In this document: piece by piece, positions 15,345 through 22,401 of the stretch | Numbering within the stretch: position 1 is the first letter of the stretch | Layout: each line of letters opens with the position of its first letter | NCBI GenBank assembly: GCA_964641215.1 | Contig: CAZXKD010000022.1 | Location: forward strand, 1-23,914 | Source: 13-1-40CM-70-15 sp964641215 | GTDB taxonomy: Bacteria > Gemmatimonadota > Gemmatimonadetes > Gemmatimonadales > GWC2-71-9 | DNA length: 23,914 bases | Direction: 5' to 3' | Notes under the pieces: generated by a model | What the model was told of the DNA's origin: nothing | Databases searched by the model: none | Seen by the model: only the letters and a program-made list of their open reading frames with translations | Program-made: the position numbers and the translations under genes

Positions 15345-17849
15345 ATGACTGCTTCCACCCGCCACGGGACGCTCGATCTGAGCCCCAATGCCATCACCGT
15401 GCTCGAGCGGCGTTATCTCGTGAAGGACGAGACCGGTCGTCCCGCCGAGCGGCCTGAGGACCTGTTCTGGCGGGTGGCGCGCACGATCGCGGCGCCCGAC
15501 GCGGCCTACGGGGCCTCGGACAAGGCCGTCGAAGCTCTGGCCGAGACGTTCTTCGACTTGATGGCGACGCGGGTGTGGATGCCCAACTCGCCCACGCTCA
15601 TGAACGCCGGGCGTCCGCTGGGTCAGCTGTCCGCGTGCTTCGTGCTTCCCGTCGAGGACGCGCTGTCCGACGGCAAGAGCGGCATCTACGACACGCTCCG
15701 CGCCATGGCGCTGGTGCACCAGTCGGGGGGCGGTACGGGCTTCGCGTTCTCGCGGTTGCGCCCCAAGAACGACGTCGTGCGCTCCACGATGGGCGTCGCC
15801 TCAGGTCCCATCTCGTTCATGAAGCTCTACGACGCTTCCACCGACGTGGTGAAGCAAGGTGGGACCCGCCGCGGCGCCAACATGGGGATCCTGCGCGTCG
15901 ATCACCCCGACATCCTGGAGTTCATCACCTGCAAAGACGACCTGACGCAGGTGACGAATTTCAACATCTCCGTAGCCGTCACGGATGCTTTCATGCAGGC
16001 GGTCGAGCGGGGCACGAGCTACGATCTGATTCATCCGCGCACGGGCAGGGTCGCGGGGCAGCTCGACGCGCGCGAGGTGTTCCGCTCGATCATCCACGGC
16101 GCGTGGAAGACTGGCGAACCAGGGGTGTTCTTCATCGACCGCGCCAACCGCTACAACCCGGTCCCGCAGCTGGGTAGCTACGAAGCCACGAACCCATGCG
16201 GGGAGCAGCCGCTGCTGGCGTACGACGTCTGCAACCTCGGCTCCATCAACGTCGGCGTGTTCGTCAAGGACGGCGCCGTCGAGTGGGACCGGCTGGCCAC
16301 GGCGGTGCACCTGTGCACGCACTTTCTGGACAATGTCATCGATGCCAACCGCTACCCGCTCACCGAAATCGACGACCTGGCCAAGCGCATTCGGCGCATC
16401 GGCCTGGGCATCATGGGCTGGGCGGATCTCCTGGTGCGGCTCGCCATCCCCTACAATTCCACCGAGGGCGTGGCGTTGGGTCGCCGGCTGATGCAGTTCG
16501 TGGACGAGGAGGCCAAGAAGGCTTCCGAGAAGCTTGCCGAGCAGCGCGGGGTCTTCCCCGAGTGGGAGCGCTCCATCTGGGGGCCGGACGCCACCTGCGC
16601 GCGCGGTCCCGCGGGCGAGCGCGTGCGGCCGATGCGGTGGCTGCGCAATTGCAACCTGACGACGGTGGCGCCCACCGGCACGATCTCCATCATCGCCGGC
16701 TGCTCCTCGGGGATCGAGCCGCTGTTCGCCGTGGCGTTCATGCGCAATCAGGCGGGCGTCCTCATGCCGGACCTCAATGAGGACTTCGTCGCCATCGCGA
16801 AACAGGAAGGCTGGTACAGCGACGCCCTCGTGCAGCAGATCGCCGCCGGAGGGCACATTCACTTCGACGCCGTGCCGACCACATGGCAGCGTGTGTTCGT
16901 CACCGCGCACGACGTGACGCCGGAGTGGCACATCCGGATGCAAGCCGCGTTCCAGGAGTTCACGGACTCGGCGATCTCCAAGACCTGCAACTTCCCGCAC
17001 GACGCCACCGAAGCTGACGTCGAGCAGATCTACCGCCTCGCCTTCCAGCTCGGCTGCAAGGGCGTGACAGTGTACCGCGACGGCGCCCGCGAGGGGCAGG
17101 TGTTGTCCACCGGCTCGACGGCCAGGAAGGTGCAAGGGCAGGCGGAGGAGGCTGTCCCGGCGACGCCGGCCCCCGCGCCCACCTCGGAAGAGGTCACCAA
17201 ACTGGCCGAAGCCCTCGGCCGGCTCGCCGAGCTCGAAGCCGAGCTCGAGCGCACCCGCGCCCAGCTCCACGAGGTCGAGGCCGAAAACCTGCAGCGGCGC
17301 GCCAAGCGCTCGCGGCCCGACTTGTTGCGGGGCACGACCCGGCGCACCGAGACGCCGCTCGGGACGATGTACGTCACCATCACCGAGGATGAGAAGGGGC
17401 AGCCGTTCGAAGTGTTCATTTCCCTGGGCAAGGCCGGCGCGCCGATCATGGCCGACGTGGAAGCGATGGGCCGGCTCATCTCGTTGTCACTACGCTCGGG
17501 CATCCCGATGAAGGAGATCCATCGCCAGCTGCGCGGCATCTCCTCGGACCGTGTGGTCGGGCTCGGGCCGACCAAGGTCATGTCCGTCCCGGACGCGATC
17601 GGAATCGCGATCGAGAAGTGGATGCAGGAGAAACAGGGCGTGCAGCAGGATTTATTGTCGGGAGCGGGCGGGGCTGCGGGTGGCGTGCCGGCGCGGGAGT
17701 TCGTCGCGGGCTCGGACGGCGCCGCCGGGCTGCGCGCCCGCGACACCAGCCAGGATTTCATCGGCGCTTGCCCGGACTGCGGCTCGCAGCTGGCGTTCAT
17801 CGAGGGCTGTGCCAAGTGTCACGTGTGCGGGTTCAGCGAGTGCGGGTGA
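15345..17849 (+). CDS. nrdJ: Vitamin B12-dependent (class II) ribonucleoside-diphosphate reductase
   Basis: This 834-residue enzyme reduces ribonucleotides to deoxyribonucleotides using adenosylcobalamin to form the thiyl radical, so it works with or without oxygen. Active-site residues are visible: Cys98 (QLSACFVLP) and Cys296 (DVCNLGS) as the redox pair, and NPCGEQ (283-288) with the radical Cys285, Asn283 and Glu287. Cys285 and Cys296 are 11 residues apart, as in the Thermotoga enzyme. APTGTISIIAGCSSGIEP is also present. No N-terminal ATP-cone is seen. The C-terminal part has a coiled-coil-like segment, a TSCPD domain (about 665-760), and a four-cysteine zinc ribbon (CPDCG, CHVCG) at the end. 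ATG 15345 is chosen, with GAGGG about ten bases upstream. The frame is open further upstream but shows no similarity there. Nothing adjacent encodes a partner. Confidence 0.96.
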   Translation: MTASTRHGTLDLSPNAITVLERRYLVKDETGRPAERPEDLFWRVARTIAAPDAAYGASDKAVEALAETFFDLMATRVWMPNSPTLMNAGRPLGQLSACFVLPVEDALSDGKSGIYDTLRAMALVHQSGGGTGFAFSRLRPKNDVVRSTMGVASGPISFMKLYDASTDVVKQGGTRRGANMGILRVDHPDILEFITCKDDLTQVTNFNISVAVTDAFMQAVERGTSYDLIHPRTGRVAGQLDAREVFRSIIHGAWKTGEPGVFFIDRANRYNPVPQLGSYEATNPCGEQPLLAYDVCNLGSINVGVFVKDGAVEWDRLATAVHLCTHFLDNVIDANRYPLTEIDDLAKRIRRIGLGIMGWADLLVRLAIPYNSTEGVALGRRLMQFVDEEAKKASEKLAEQRGVFPEWERSIWGPDATCARGPAGERVRPMRWLRNCNLTTVAPTGTISIIAGCSSGIEPLFAVAFMRNQAGVLMPDLNEDFVAIAKQEGWYSDALVQQIAAGGHIHFDAVPTTWQRVFVTAHDVTPEWHIRMQAAFQEFTDSAISKTCNFPHDATEADVEQIYRLAFQLGCKGVTVYRDGAREGQVLSTGSTARKVQGQAEEAVPATPAPAPTSEEVTKLAEALGRLAELEAELERTRAQLHEVEAENLQRRAKRSRPDLLRGTTRRTETPLGTMYVTITEDEKGQPFEVFISLGKAGAPIMADVEAMGRLISLSLRSGIPMKEIHRQLRGISSDRVVGLGPTKVMSVPDAIGIAIEKWMQEKQGVQQDLLSGAGGAAGGVPAREFVAGSDGAAGLRARDTSQDFIGACPDCGSQLAFIEGCAKCHVCGFSECG

Positions 17850-17866
17850 GGCGTGATGCGCGGGTT

Positions 17867-17895
17867 TTGACCCCCCCAACTGTGATACCTATCAC
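17867..17895 (+). promoter_or_regulatory. Promoter with a palindrome over its -10 box
   Basis: TTGACC (17867-17872) and TATCAC (17890-17895) are 17 bases apart. The -10 box forms one arm of a perfect palindrome GTGATA-cc-TATCAC (17882-17895), a plausible operator or a coincidence of the box. It would drive the small zinc-ribbon gene at 17933 with a leader of about 30 bases. Confidence 0.45.
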
Positions 17896-17932
17896 TCCAG
17901 AAAGCCAGACGAGCGCTTAGGTATAAGCCGTT

Positions 17933-18316
17933 ATGGATCAGCGCATGATTACACCTACCAGGTTGCAGCCCAAGGGCTGGGCCCGCGTCGGCCCGGCAGG
18001 CGCGCACACGCTGCGCCGGGGGGCGTGGTATCCCGTCGTCCGCATCTCTTCGAGCAACATCGTCGTGCTCGACGTCAACCGACACAACGTCCCCGTTGAT
18101 CGTCGGCTGCTCGAGATCCGCTACCATCCCCCCGAGCGCTGGACCATCGTGCGCTGCGAGCCGCGCGTGATGGAGCGCCTGGGACGTATCTTCCCTCTGA
18201 CGTACGCGGTGTGTCCAGCCTGCCGCCATCGCCAGGCGGTCGAGGGCGGGGCGCAGCAGCTCACCTGCGACAAGTGCCACAAAGCGGCGGGGCTGGCCTG
18301 GGACGAGCTGAGCTGA
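17933..18316 (+). CDS. Small zinc-ribbon protein, paralogue of the gene at 19069
   Basis: I do not recognise a named family. The 127-residue protein has a beta-rich N-terminal part with LRRGAWYPVV, VVLDVNRHNVPVDRRLL and PPERWTIV, followed by a C-terminal zinc ribbon with Cys94, Cys97, Cys112 and Cys115 (YAVCPACRHRQ, LTCDKC). No signal peptide or membrane helix is seen. The gene at 19069 encodes the same layout with matching motifs, so the two are paralogues. ATG 17933 is the first start; ATG 17945 in frame is as likely. The gene converges on a MOSC gene across a repeat element. A nucleic-acid-binding or sensory role is possible, but nothing in the sequence proves it. Confidence 0.78.
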   Translation: MDQRMITPTRLQPKGWARVGPAGAHTLRRGAWYPVVRISSSNIVVLDVNRHNVPVDRRLLEIRYHPPERWTIVRCEPRVMERLGRIFPLTYAVCPACRHRQAVEGGAQQLTCDKCHKAAGLAWDELS

Positions 18317-18322
18317 ACTGAG

Positions 18323-18423
18323 AGCGATCAGCCGTCAGCGATCAGCCGTCAGTGCTGACCACTGGCGGCTGTTCTTTTTGTGGGAGAGGGCTACTGACTG
18401 CTGATGGCTGATCGCTGACGGCT
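18323..18423. repeat. Inverted-repeat element A with heptamer arms, possible bidirectional terminator
   Basis: The left arm (18323-18352) is four heptamers: AGCGATC, AGCCGTC, AGCGATC, AGCCGTC, then AG. The right arm (18396-18423) is four heptamers of the reverse form GANNGCT. The arms share an 18-base perfect inverted match (18330-18347 with 18406-18423), extended by a few further pairs. The loop contains a small CAGTG/CACTG hairpin and a TTCTTTTT tract (18372-18379). The element fills the gap between two convergent stop codons, and its right arm reaches the MOSC stop codon. It could end transcription from both sides. It is related to the element at 19438-19600. Confidence 0.8.
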
Positions 18424-19031
18424 CACAGCGCCACCAATCGGTCCCCTACCGAGACGACACCGGCACCGTCCCCGACACAGTAGAACCCCCGCATACCGTC
18501 GTCTAGGAACTGAAGGTGCGACTTGAACACCTCGGCCTCGACTCGCGTTCCGCTCCCTCCTCGCAGCGCCCAGCCGGTGAAAGGACGGCAGGGGTGAGCC
18601 ACTTGCAGCACCCGCAGCCGGACCTGCTCGCGACCGTCTTGTCCGAGCACGGTGAGGCCGCCCTCGAGGTCCGCCAACGCGAGCCGCCGGTCCGCTTCCA
18701 CAAGGATATTCTCTCCCGCACATCCCGGCGTGATGCGCTCCCCGAATCGATCCCGCATCAGTGCGTAGTGAGACGTGAACCCCACCGAGACCCCGTGCAG
18801 GCCGTCCTCGTTCTTCGTGAACGGATGGGAGCGGTGATGGACGTCAACCAGCCAGCCGACGTTCCCCTCCCCGCCCGTCCCGCCCGTCCCGCCCAGCACG
18901 CCGTCCGGCGAGACGACCAGCCGGTCCACCGGGAGGATGGGGGCAGGGTCGTAGACGCGGTCTGGCTTCTCGCCGGTCTTCAGGGTCGAGCGCTGGATCT
19001 GCAGGCGGACGATCGTGCCGATGGGACGCAT
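18423..19031 (-). CDS. MOSC-domain protein
   Basis: MOSC domains occur at the C-terminus of molybdenum cofactor sulfurases and as stand-alone proteins thought to handle sulfur or molybdenum cofactor species. The 202-residue protein is a stand-alone form. It shows GLHGVSVGFTSHYALMRDRFG, PGCAGENILV and HPCRPF, whose Cys148 is the expected conserved MOSC cysteine. A glycine-rich insertion (about 44-56) is encoded by a tandem 9-base repeat at 18870-18893. ATG 19031 is preferred; TTG 19037 is an in-frame alternative. It is transcribed leftward from a point only 37 bases from the divergent gene at 19069. The domain call is good; the substrate is unknown. Confidence 0.85.
   Translation of the reverse strand: MRPIGTIVRLQIQRSTLKTGEKPDRVYDPAPILPVDRLVVSPDGVLGGTGGTGGEGNVGWLVDVHHRSHPFTKNEDGLHGVSVGFTSHYALMRDRFGERITPGCAGENILVEADRRLALADLEGGLTVLGQDGREQVRLRVLQVAHPCRPFTGWALRGGSGTRVEAEVFKSHLQFLDDGMRGFYCVGDGAGVVSVGDRLVAL
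18870..18893. repeat. Short tandem repeat in the MOSC gene
   Basis: The 9-base unit CCCGCCCGT occurs twice and then in part. It encodes a Gly-Thr-Gly repeat in the MOSC protein, in frame. Such a unit could vary in copy number between strains without breaking the gene. Confidence 0.7.
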
Positions 19032-19053
19032 AACCAAATCTACGCAAAGGTGG

Positions 19054-19059
19054 TATCAT
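19054..19059 (+). promoter_or_regulatory. -10 box for the second zinc-ribbon gene
   Basis: TATCAT lies nine bases before ATG 19069, the same spacing as the -10 boxes before 7440 and 10299. No good -35 box is seen at 16-18 bases upstream, so support is weak. If real, the message would be nearly leaderless. Confidence 0.35.
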
Positions 19060-19068
19060 GGAGACGCC

Positions 19069-19437
19069 ATGACATCCCGCCGCTGGGCCCGGATCACGGA
19101 CAGCGTGGCGGACATCCTCCGCCGCGGCGCCTGGTACCCCATCGTCGAGGAGACGTCGGACGGGCATGTCCTGGTGGACGTGCGCACGGGTGAGCGGGCC
19201 CGTCTCAGTCTGAGCGACGTCACGGTCCGCCAGCAGGCGCCCGACCAATGGAGCGTAGTCACGCGGATCGGGGTGCTCCGCCCCACGCTAGGGGCGGGGC
19301 AGGGGAGCACCGTGATCACCACCTACGGGGTCTGCCCCCACTGCCACGAGCGCCAGGAGTTGGACAGCCGGCCCGCCCGCCTGAAGTGCCCCGGCTGTGG
19401 TCGCGAATCGACCGTGGACTGGTCACAGACCTGCTGA
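19069..19437 (+). CDS. Small zinc-ribbon protein, paralogue of the gene at 17933
   Basis: This 122-residue protein has no recognised family name. It matches the protein at 17933 across its length: RWARI near the start, LRRGAWYPIV, HVLVDV, a P-x-x-W-x-V-V segment, then YGVCPHCHERQ and LKCPGC with Cys89, Cys92, Cys107 and Cys110. The N-terminal region is predicted beta-rich; the four cysteines should bind zinc. ATG 19069 is chosen because the similarity begins there. The stop codon directly abuts the left arm of repeat element B. It is divergent from the MOSC gene with 37 bases between starts. The two paralogues flank that gene, perhaps after a local duplication. Confidence 0.78.
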   Translation: MTSRRWARITDSVADILRRGAWYPIVEETSDGHVLVDVRTGERARLSLSDVTVRQQAPDQWSVVTRIGVLRPTLGAGQGSTVITTYGVCPHCHERQELDSRPARLKCPGCGRESTVDWSQTC

Positions 19438-19600
19438 GGAGCCATCAGCCCTCAGCCATCAGCTGTCAGACGCTATTTCCAGTCGAGCAAGCCTAGGGAC
19501 CACGGCCTCTTGTGCAAGGTTATATGCTTAGTATATTAACTATCAACATATTAACTAGATCTCCCGTCCTGATGGCTGATGGCCGACCGCTGAGGGCTCC
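19438..19600. repeat. Inverted-repeat element B with heptamer arms, filling a whole intergenic gap
   Basis: The left arm (19438-19469) starts right after a stop codon and contains AGCCATC, AGCCCTC, AGCCATC and AGCTGTC. The right arm (19569-19600) ends right before GTG 19601 and is four heptamers of the reverse form. The 32-base arms match at 26 positions as inverted repeats. The core of about 100 bases is markedly AT-rich in its right half. The arms use the same AGCNNTC unit as element A. The right arm supplies the GAGGG ahead of the marR-type start. No open reading frame of note lies inside. Confidence 0.78.
19510..19557 (+). promoter_or_regulatory. AT-rich promoter and possible operator of the MarR-type gene
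   Basis: TTGTGC (19510-19515) is followed after 16 bases by TATATT (19532-19537). Downstream, the 10-mer ATATTAACTA occurs at 19533-19542 and 19548-19557, a 15-base period, and the first copy is part of a near-palindrome TAGT-n6-ACTA (19529-19542). MarR-type proteins usually bind AT-rich palindromes near their own promoter, so self-regulation is plausible. Confidence 0.5.
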
Positions 19601-20062
19601 GTGTCCGACCGCTCCGAGCTGGCGCTGCAACTGACAGACGCCGTTTGCGCGGCCTACGCCGCCATTCAGCGCGCCGGAGACCGGGCGTTCCGGGCCTACG
19701 CCCTCTCCCACCGCGCCCATTCGGCCCTGATAGCCGTTGATCAGGGAGGGCCGGACGGCGTCCGCCCCAGTGAGGTCGCCCAGCAACTCGGCGTGTCCCG
19801 GGCGGCTGCGACCACCTTCATCCAGCGTTTGGAAACTAAGGGGTTAGTCGAAACCACCCCTGACCCTGATGACGACCGCGGGGTTCGGGTGACCCTCACC
19901 CGACGCGGTTTGGAGGTCTTGCTGCGGTCGGGGCAGCTCGAGCGTCGCCTGGCGGCACGGACCATCGAGGGTGTACCGGCCTCAACGATCGCCCGGGCGT
20001 TGCACCTGCTGCAGGAGCTCAAGCAGCGGCTGGAGGCGAAACAGATCGAAGTGGTCCACTGA
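19601..20062 (+). CDS. MarR-family transcriptional regulator
   Basis: This 153-residue protein has the winged helix-turn-helix of the MarR family: VRPSEVAQQLGVSRAAATTFIQRLETKGLV (helix-turn-helix and recognition helix), then a wing TPDPDDDRGVRVTLTRRG with the family-typical D-x-R turn. Flanking helices (20-50 and 110-150) should form the dimer interface. It starts at GTG 19601, with GAGGG four bases upstream inside the repeat arm. It probably acts as a dimeric repressor. Candidate targets are its own AT-rich promoter and perhaps nearby genes; the ligand cannot be told. It lies 110 bases before pyruvate kinase. Confidence 0.9.
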   Translation: MSDRSELALQLTDAVCAAYAAIQRAGDRAFRAYALSHRAHSALIAVDQGGPDGVRPSEVAQQLGVSRAAATTFIQRLETKGLVETTPDPDDDRGVRVTLTRRGLEVLLRSGQLERRLAARTIEGVPASTIARALHLLQELKQRLEAKQIEVVH

Positions 20063-20172
20063 AGTTGCAGGCCACTTTGCACTTCTCCACACCGCTCCCT
20101 ACCGTGGAAAATGTGGACAACTGATCGCCACGTCGTTCCCTTGTCGCCCCCGGACCTCGCCGTGGAGGCCGC

Positions 20173-21570
20173 GTGACCCGCCGCACGAAGATCGTTGCCA
20201 CCCTGGGTCCCGCCACCGGGACCGATTCCCAGATCGCGGCCCTATTGGATGGGGGGGTGAACGTTGTCAGGGTGAATGCTTCACACGGCACGTCGGAAGT
20301 GCGGGGACGGTGGATTGAGGTGGTGCGGCGGACGGCGGAGGCAAAGGACCTGCCGATCGCGGTGCTGGTGGACCTGCAAGGGCCCCGCATCCGGGTGGGC
20401 GACCTCCGTACCGCCCGCGACCTGGTGCCGGGGCAGACGGTCACGTTCGTGCCGGAGGCCCTTGCTCGAGGAGACGAGCTCCCCACGACCTACGAGCTGC
20501 TCGCCCAGGACGCTCGAGTCGGTGGTCGGATTCTGTTGAACGACGGGCTACTCTCGGTCGAGGTCACAGCCGTCCAGCCGCCCCGAGTTCGGGGGCGGGT
20601 CGTCGACGGCGGCACGCTGACGTCGCACAAGGGAATGAACCTGCCCGGGATGCACGTGAGCGCGCCCGCCCTCACCGACAAGGACCGGGAGGACGTGGTC
20701 GACGCAGTTCGGTGGGGAGCCGACTACCTCGCCCTCTCGTTCGTGCGCCGAGCCGAGGACTTGGCCGAGCTCCGCAAGCTGGTTCCCCCCGGGATGAAGC
20801 TTGTCGCCAAGATCGAGAAGGCGACCGCCCTCGAGGACCTCGAGCGGATCCTCGCCGCGAGTGATGCGGTGATGGTGGCCCGGGGCGACCTGGGCGTGGA
20901 GCTTCCCTTCGAGGACGTGCCCCTGGTACAGAAGCGTTTGATTCGAGAAGCCAACCGTCATGGCAAGCCGGTGATCACCGCGACGCAGATGCTGGAGTCG
21001 ATGGTGCACGCCCCGCGGCCGACCCGCGCGGAGGCTTCCGATGTGGCCAATGCCATCCTGGACGGGACGGACGCGGTGATGCTGTCGGCCGAAACGGCGA
21101 CAGGCGAGTACCCGGTGGAAACGGTCAGCGCCATGGACCGCATTGTTCGCGCGATGGAGCCTCAGGCGCTCGCGCGCGAGGAGCGTCGGCTCGGCGCCCG
21201 CGATGAGGTGTCGGTGGAAGGCGCCATCGCCCTCGGCACCACCGCGGTGGCGCGCATGCTGAAGACGCCCCTGATCGTCACGCTCACGCAGGGCGGCTTC
21301 ACGGCCCGGAAGGTAGCGGCGCTGCGGCCCCCCGTGCCGATCCTCGCCGTCACCACCCAACACTCAACGTTCCGCCAGCTGGCGTTGGTGTGGGGGGTGA
21401 CGCCCGTGCTGGTGGACCGGGTGCCCGGCTACGATGCCATGCTGGAGGTGGTCCGAGACCTGATCTTGAAGCGAGGGTACGCGAGCCGTGGCGACCGCAT
21501 CGTGATGACGGCGGGTGTCCCCTGGGAGGTCTCCGGCAGCACCAACCTCATCAAAGTGGAGGAAGTCTGA
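20173..21570 (+). CDS. pyk: Pyruvate kinase
   Basis: Pyruvate kinase transfers phosphate from phosphoenolpyruvate to ADP, the last step of glycolysis. The 465-residue protein has the usual bacterial length. Visible motifs are TKIVATLGPAT, VVRVNASHG (most homologues have NFSHG, so Ala replaces Phe), DLQGPRIRVG, AKIEK with Lys213 and metal-binding Glu215, ARGDLGVE with metal-binding Asp239, and ATQMLESM. The C-terminal domain (about 350-465) is complete (FTARKVAALRPPVPILAVT). It starts at GTG 20173. No clear promoter was found in the 110 bases upstream. The next gene starts one base after its stop, and the aldolase-family gene follows, suggesting a small carbon-metabolism operon. Confidence 0.96.
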   Translation: MTRRTKIVATLGPATGTDSQIAALLDGGVNVVRVNASHGTSEVRGRWIEVVRRTAEAKDLPIAVLVDLQGPRIRVGDLRTARDLVPGQTVTFVPEALARGDELPTTYELLAQDARVGGRILLNDGLLSVEVTAVQPPRVRGRVVDGGTLTSHKGMNLPGMHVSAPALTDKDREDVVDAVRWGADYLALSFVRRAEDLAELRKLVPPGMKLVAKIEKATALEDLERILAASDAVMVARGDLGVELPFEDVPLVQKRLIREANRHGKPVITATQMLESMVHAPRPTRAEASDVANAILDGTDAVMLSAETATGEYPVETVSAMDRIVRAMEPQALAREERRLGARDEVSVEGAIALGTTAVARMLKTPLIVTLTQGGFTARKVAALRPPVPILAVTTQHSTFRQLALVWGVTPVLVDRVPGYDAMLEVVRDLILKRGYASRGDRIVMTAGVPWEVSGSTNLIKVEEV

Positions 21571-21571
21571 A

Positions 21572-22378
21572 GTGCGGCTCGTCTTCCTCGGCACCGGGAC
21601 CTCGTTCGGCGTCCCCCAGATCGGGTGCTCCTGCCGCACCTGCACGTCGACCGATCCTCGCGATAAGCGCACGCGCACGGCCGCGCTGATCGAGACGCGC
21701 GCCGCGTCCCAGGCAGGGGAAGGGACGGGGCGACTGCTGATCGACACGCCGCCTGAGCTCCGCCTGCAGCTGGTAGCCGCGGGAGTGAGCCGGGTCGACG
21801 CCGTGCTGTTCACCCACGCCCACGCCGACCACGTGCACGGCATCGACGATCTGCGGGCGCTGTCGGTCAAGGAGCACGTCGCGCTCCCCGCGTACGGACC
21901 GGCATCCGCCATGCGCGAGCTGGTAGCGCGGTTCGCCTACATCTTCGATACGGCGGTGCAGGCCCAGCCGGGCACGAGCAAGCCGGAGCTCGTGGCCCAC
22001 GTGCTCGAGCCCGGTGAGGAACGGGAGATCGCGGGCGCGAGGGTGCTGGCCCTGCGGCTGCCGCACGGGGATCAGGCGGTCTTCGGCTATCGCGTGGGGC
22101 CGCTCGCCTACCTGACTGATGCCAAGGCGGTCCCGGCCGCCGTGCGGGATCGGTTGCGCGGCCTCCGGGTGCTGGTGCTGAATGCGCTGTTGCGCGGTCC
22201 GCACCCGCTCCATTTGTCCATCCCGGAGGCCGTGGCGGTCGCTCAACAGATCGGCGCGCGGCGCACGTTTCTCACGCACCTGACCCACGAGACGCCGCAC
22301 GCGGAGCTTGCGGCGATGCTGCCGAACGGCATCGCGCCCGCCCACGACGGGCTGGTGATCGAGGTGGACGAGGCCTAA
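21572..22378 (+). CDS. Metallo-beta-lactamase-fold hydrolase, PhnP-like
   Basis: This 268-residue protein has the two-metal site THAHADH (His82, His84, Asp86, His87), further ligands His165 and Asp183, and THLTHE near 235-240. The N-terminal VRLVFLGTGTSFGVPQIGC and a cluster Cys19/Cys21/Cys24 match the PhnP type, cyclic phosphodiesterases that open phosphoribosyl 1,2-cyclic phosphate and carry an extra structural zinc. No other phosphonate genes are nearby, so the physiological substrate is open. GTG 21572 is chosen: it lies one base after the pyk stop with GGAGGAA seven bases upstream, inside the end of pyk. An in-frame start at 21515 would overlap pyk and has no similarity. Confidence 0.88.
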   Translation: MRLVFLGTGTSFGVPQIGCSCRTCTSTDPRDKRTRTAALIETRAASQAGEGTGRLLIDTPPELRLQLVAAGVSRVDAVLFTHAHADHVHGIDDLRALSVKEHVALPAYGPASAMRELVARFAYIFDTAVQAQPGTSKPELVAHVLEPGEEREIAGARVLALRLPHGDQAVFGYRVGPLAYLTDAKAVPAAVRDRLRGLRVLVLNALLRGPHPLHLSIPEAVAVAQQIGARRTFLTHLTHETPHAELAAMLPNGIAPAHDGLVIEVDEA

Positions 22379-22401
22379 ATTCGGCAGCAGGAGGGGCGGC
22401 T

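Noticed and set aside
15801..17270. Minus-strand open frame of 489 codons inside nrdJ
   Set aside because: It is antisense to conserved reductase sequence and its composition (His, Arg, Gly, Asp rich) is that of a shadow frame. The same holds for 12614-13714, 1743-3065, 11031-12461 and 22375-23262.
18323..18423. CRISPR array
   Set aside because: The repeats are 7-base units without spacers, arranged as inverted arms; there are no unique spacers of constant length and no cas genes.
20063..20172. Promoter for pyruvate kinase
   Set aside because: TTGCAG and TTGCAC occur at 20065 and 20077, but neither is followed by a convincing -10 box at 16-18 bases.
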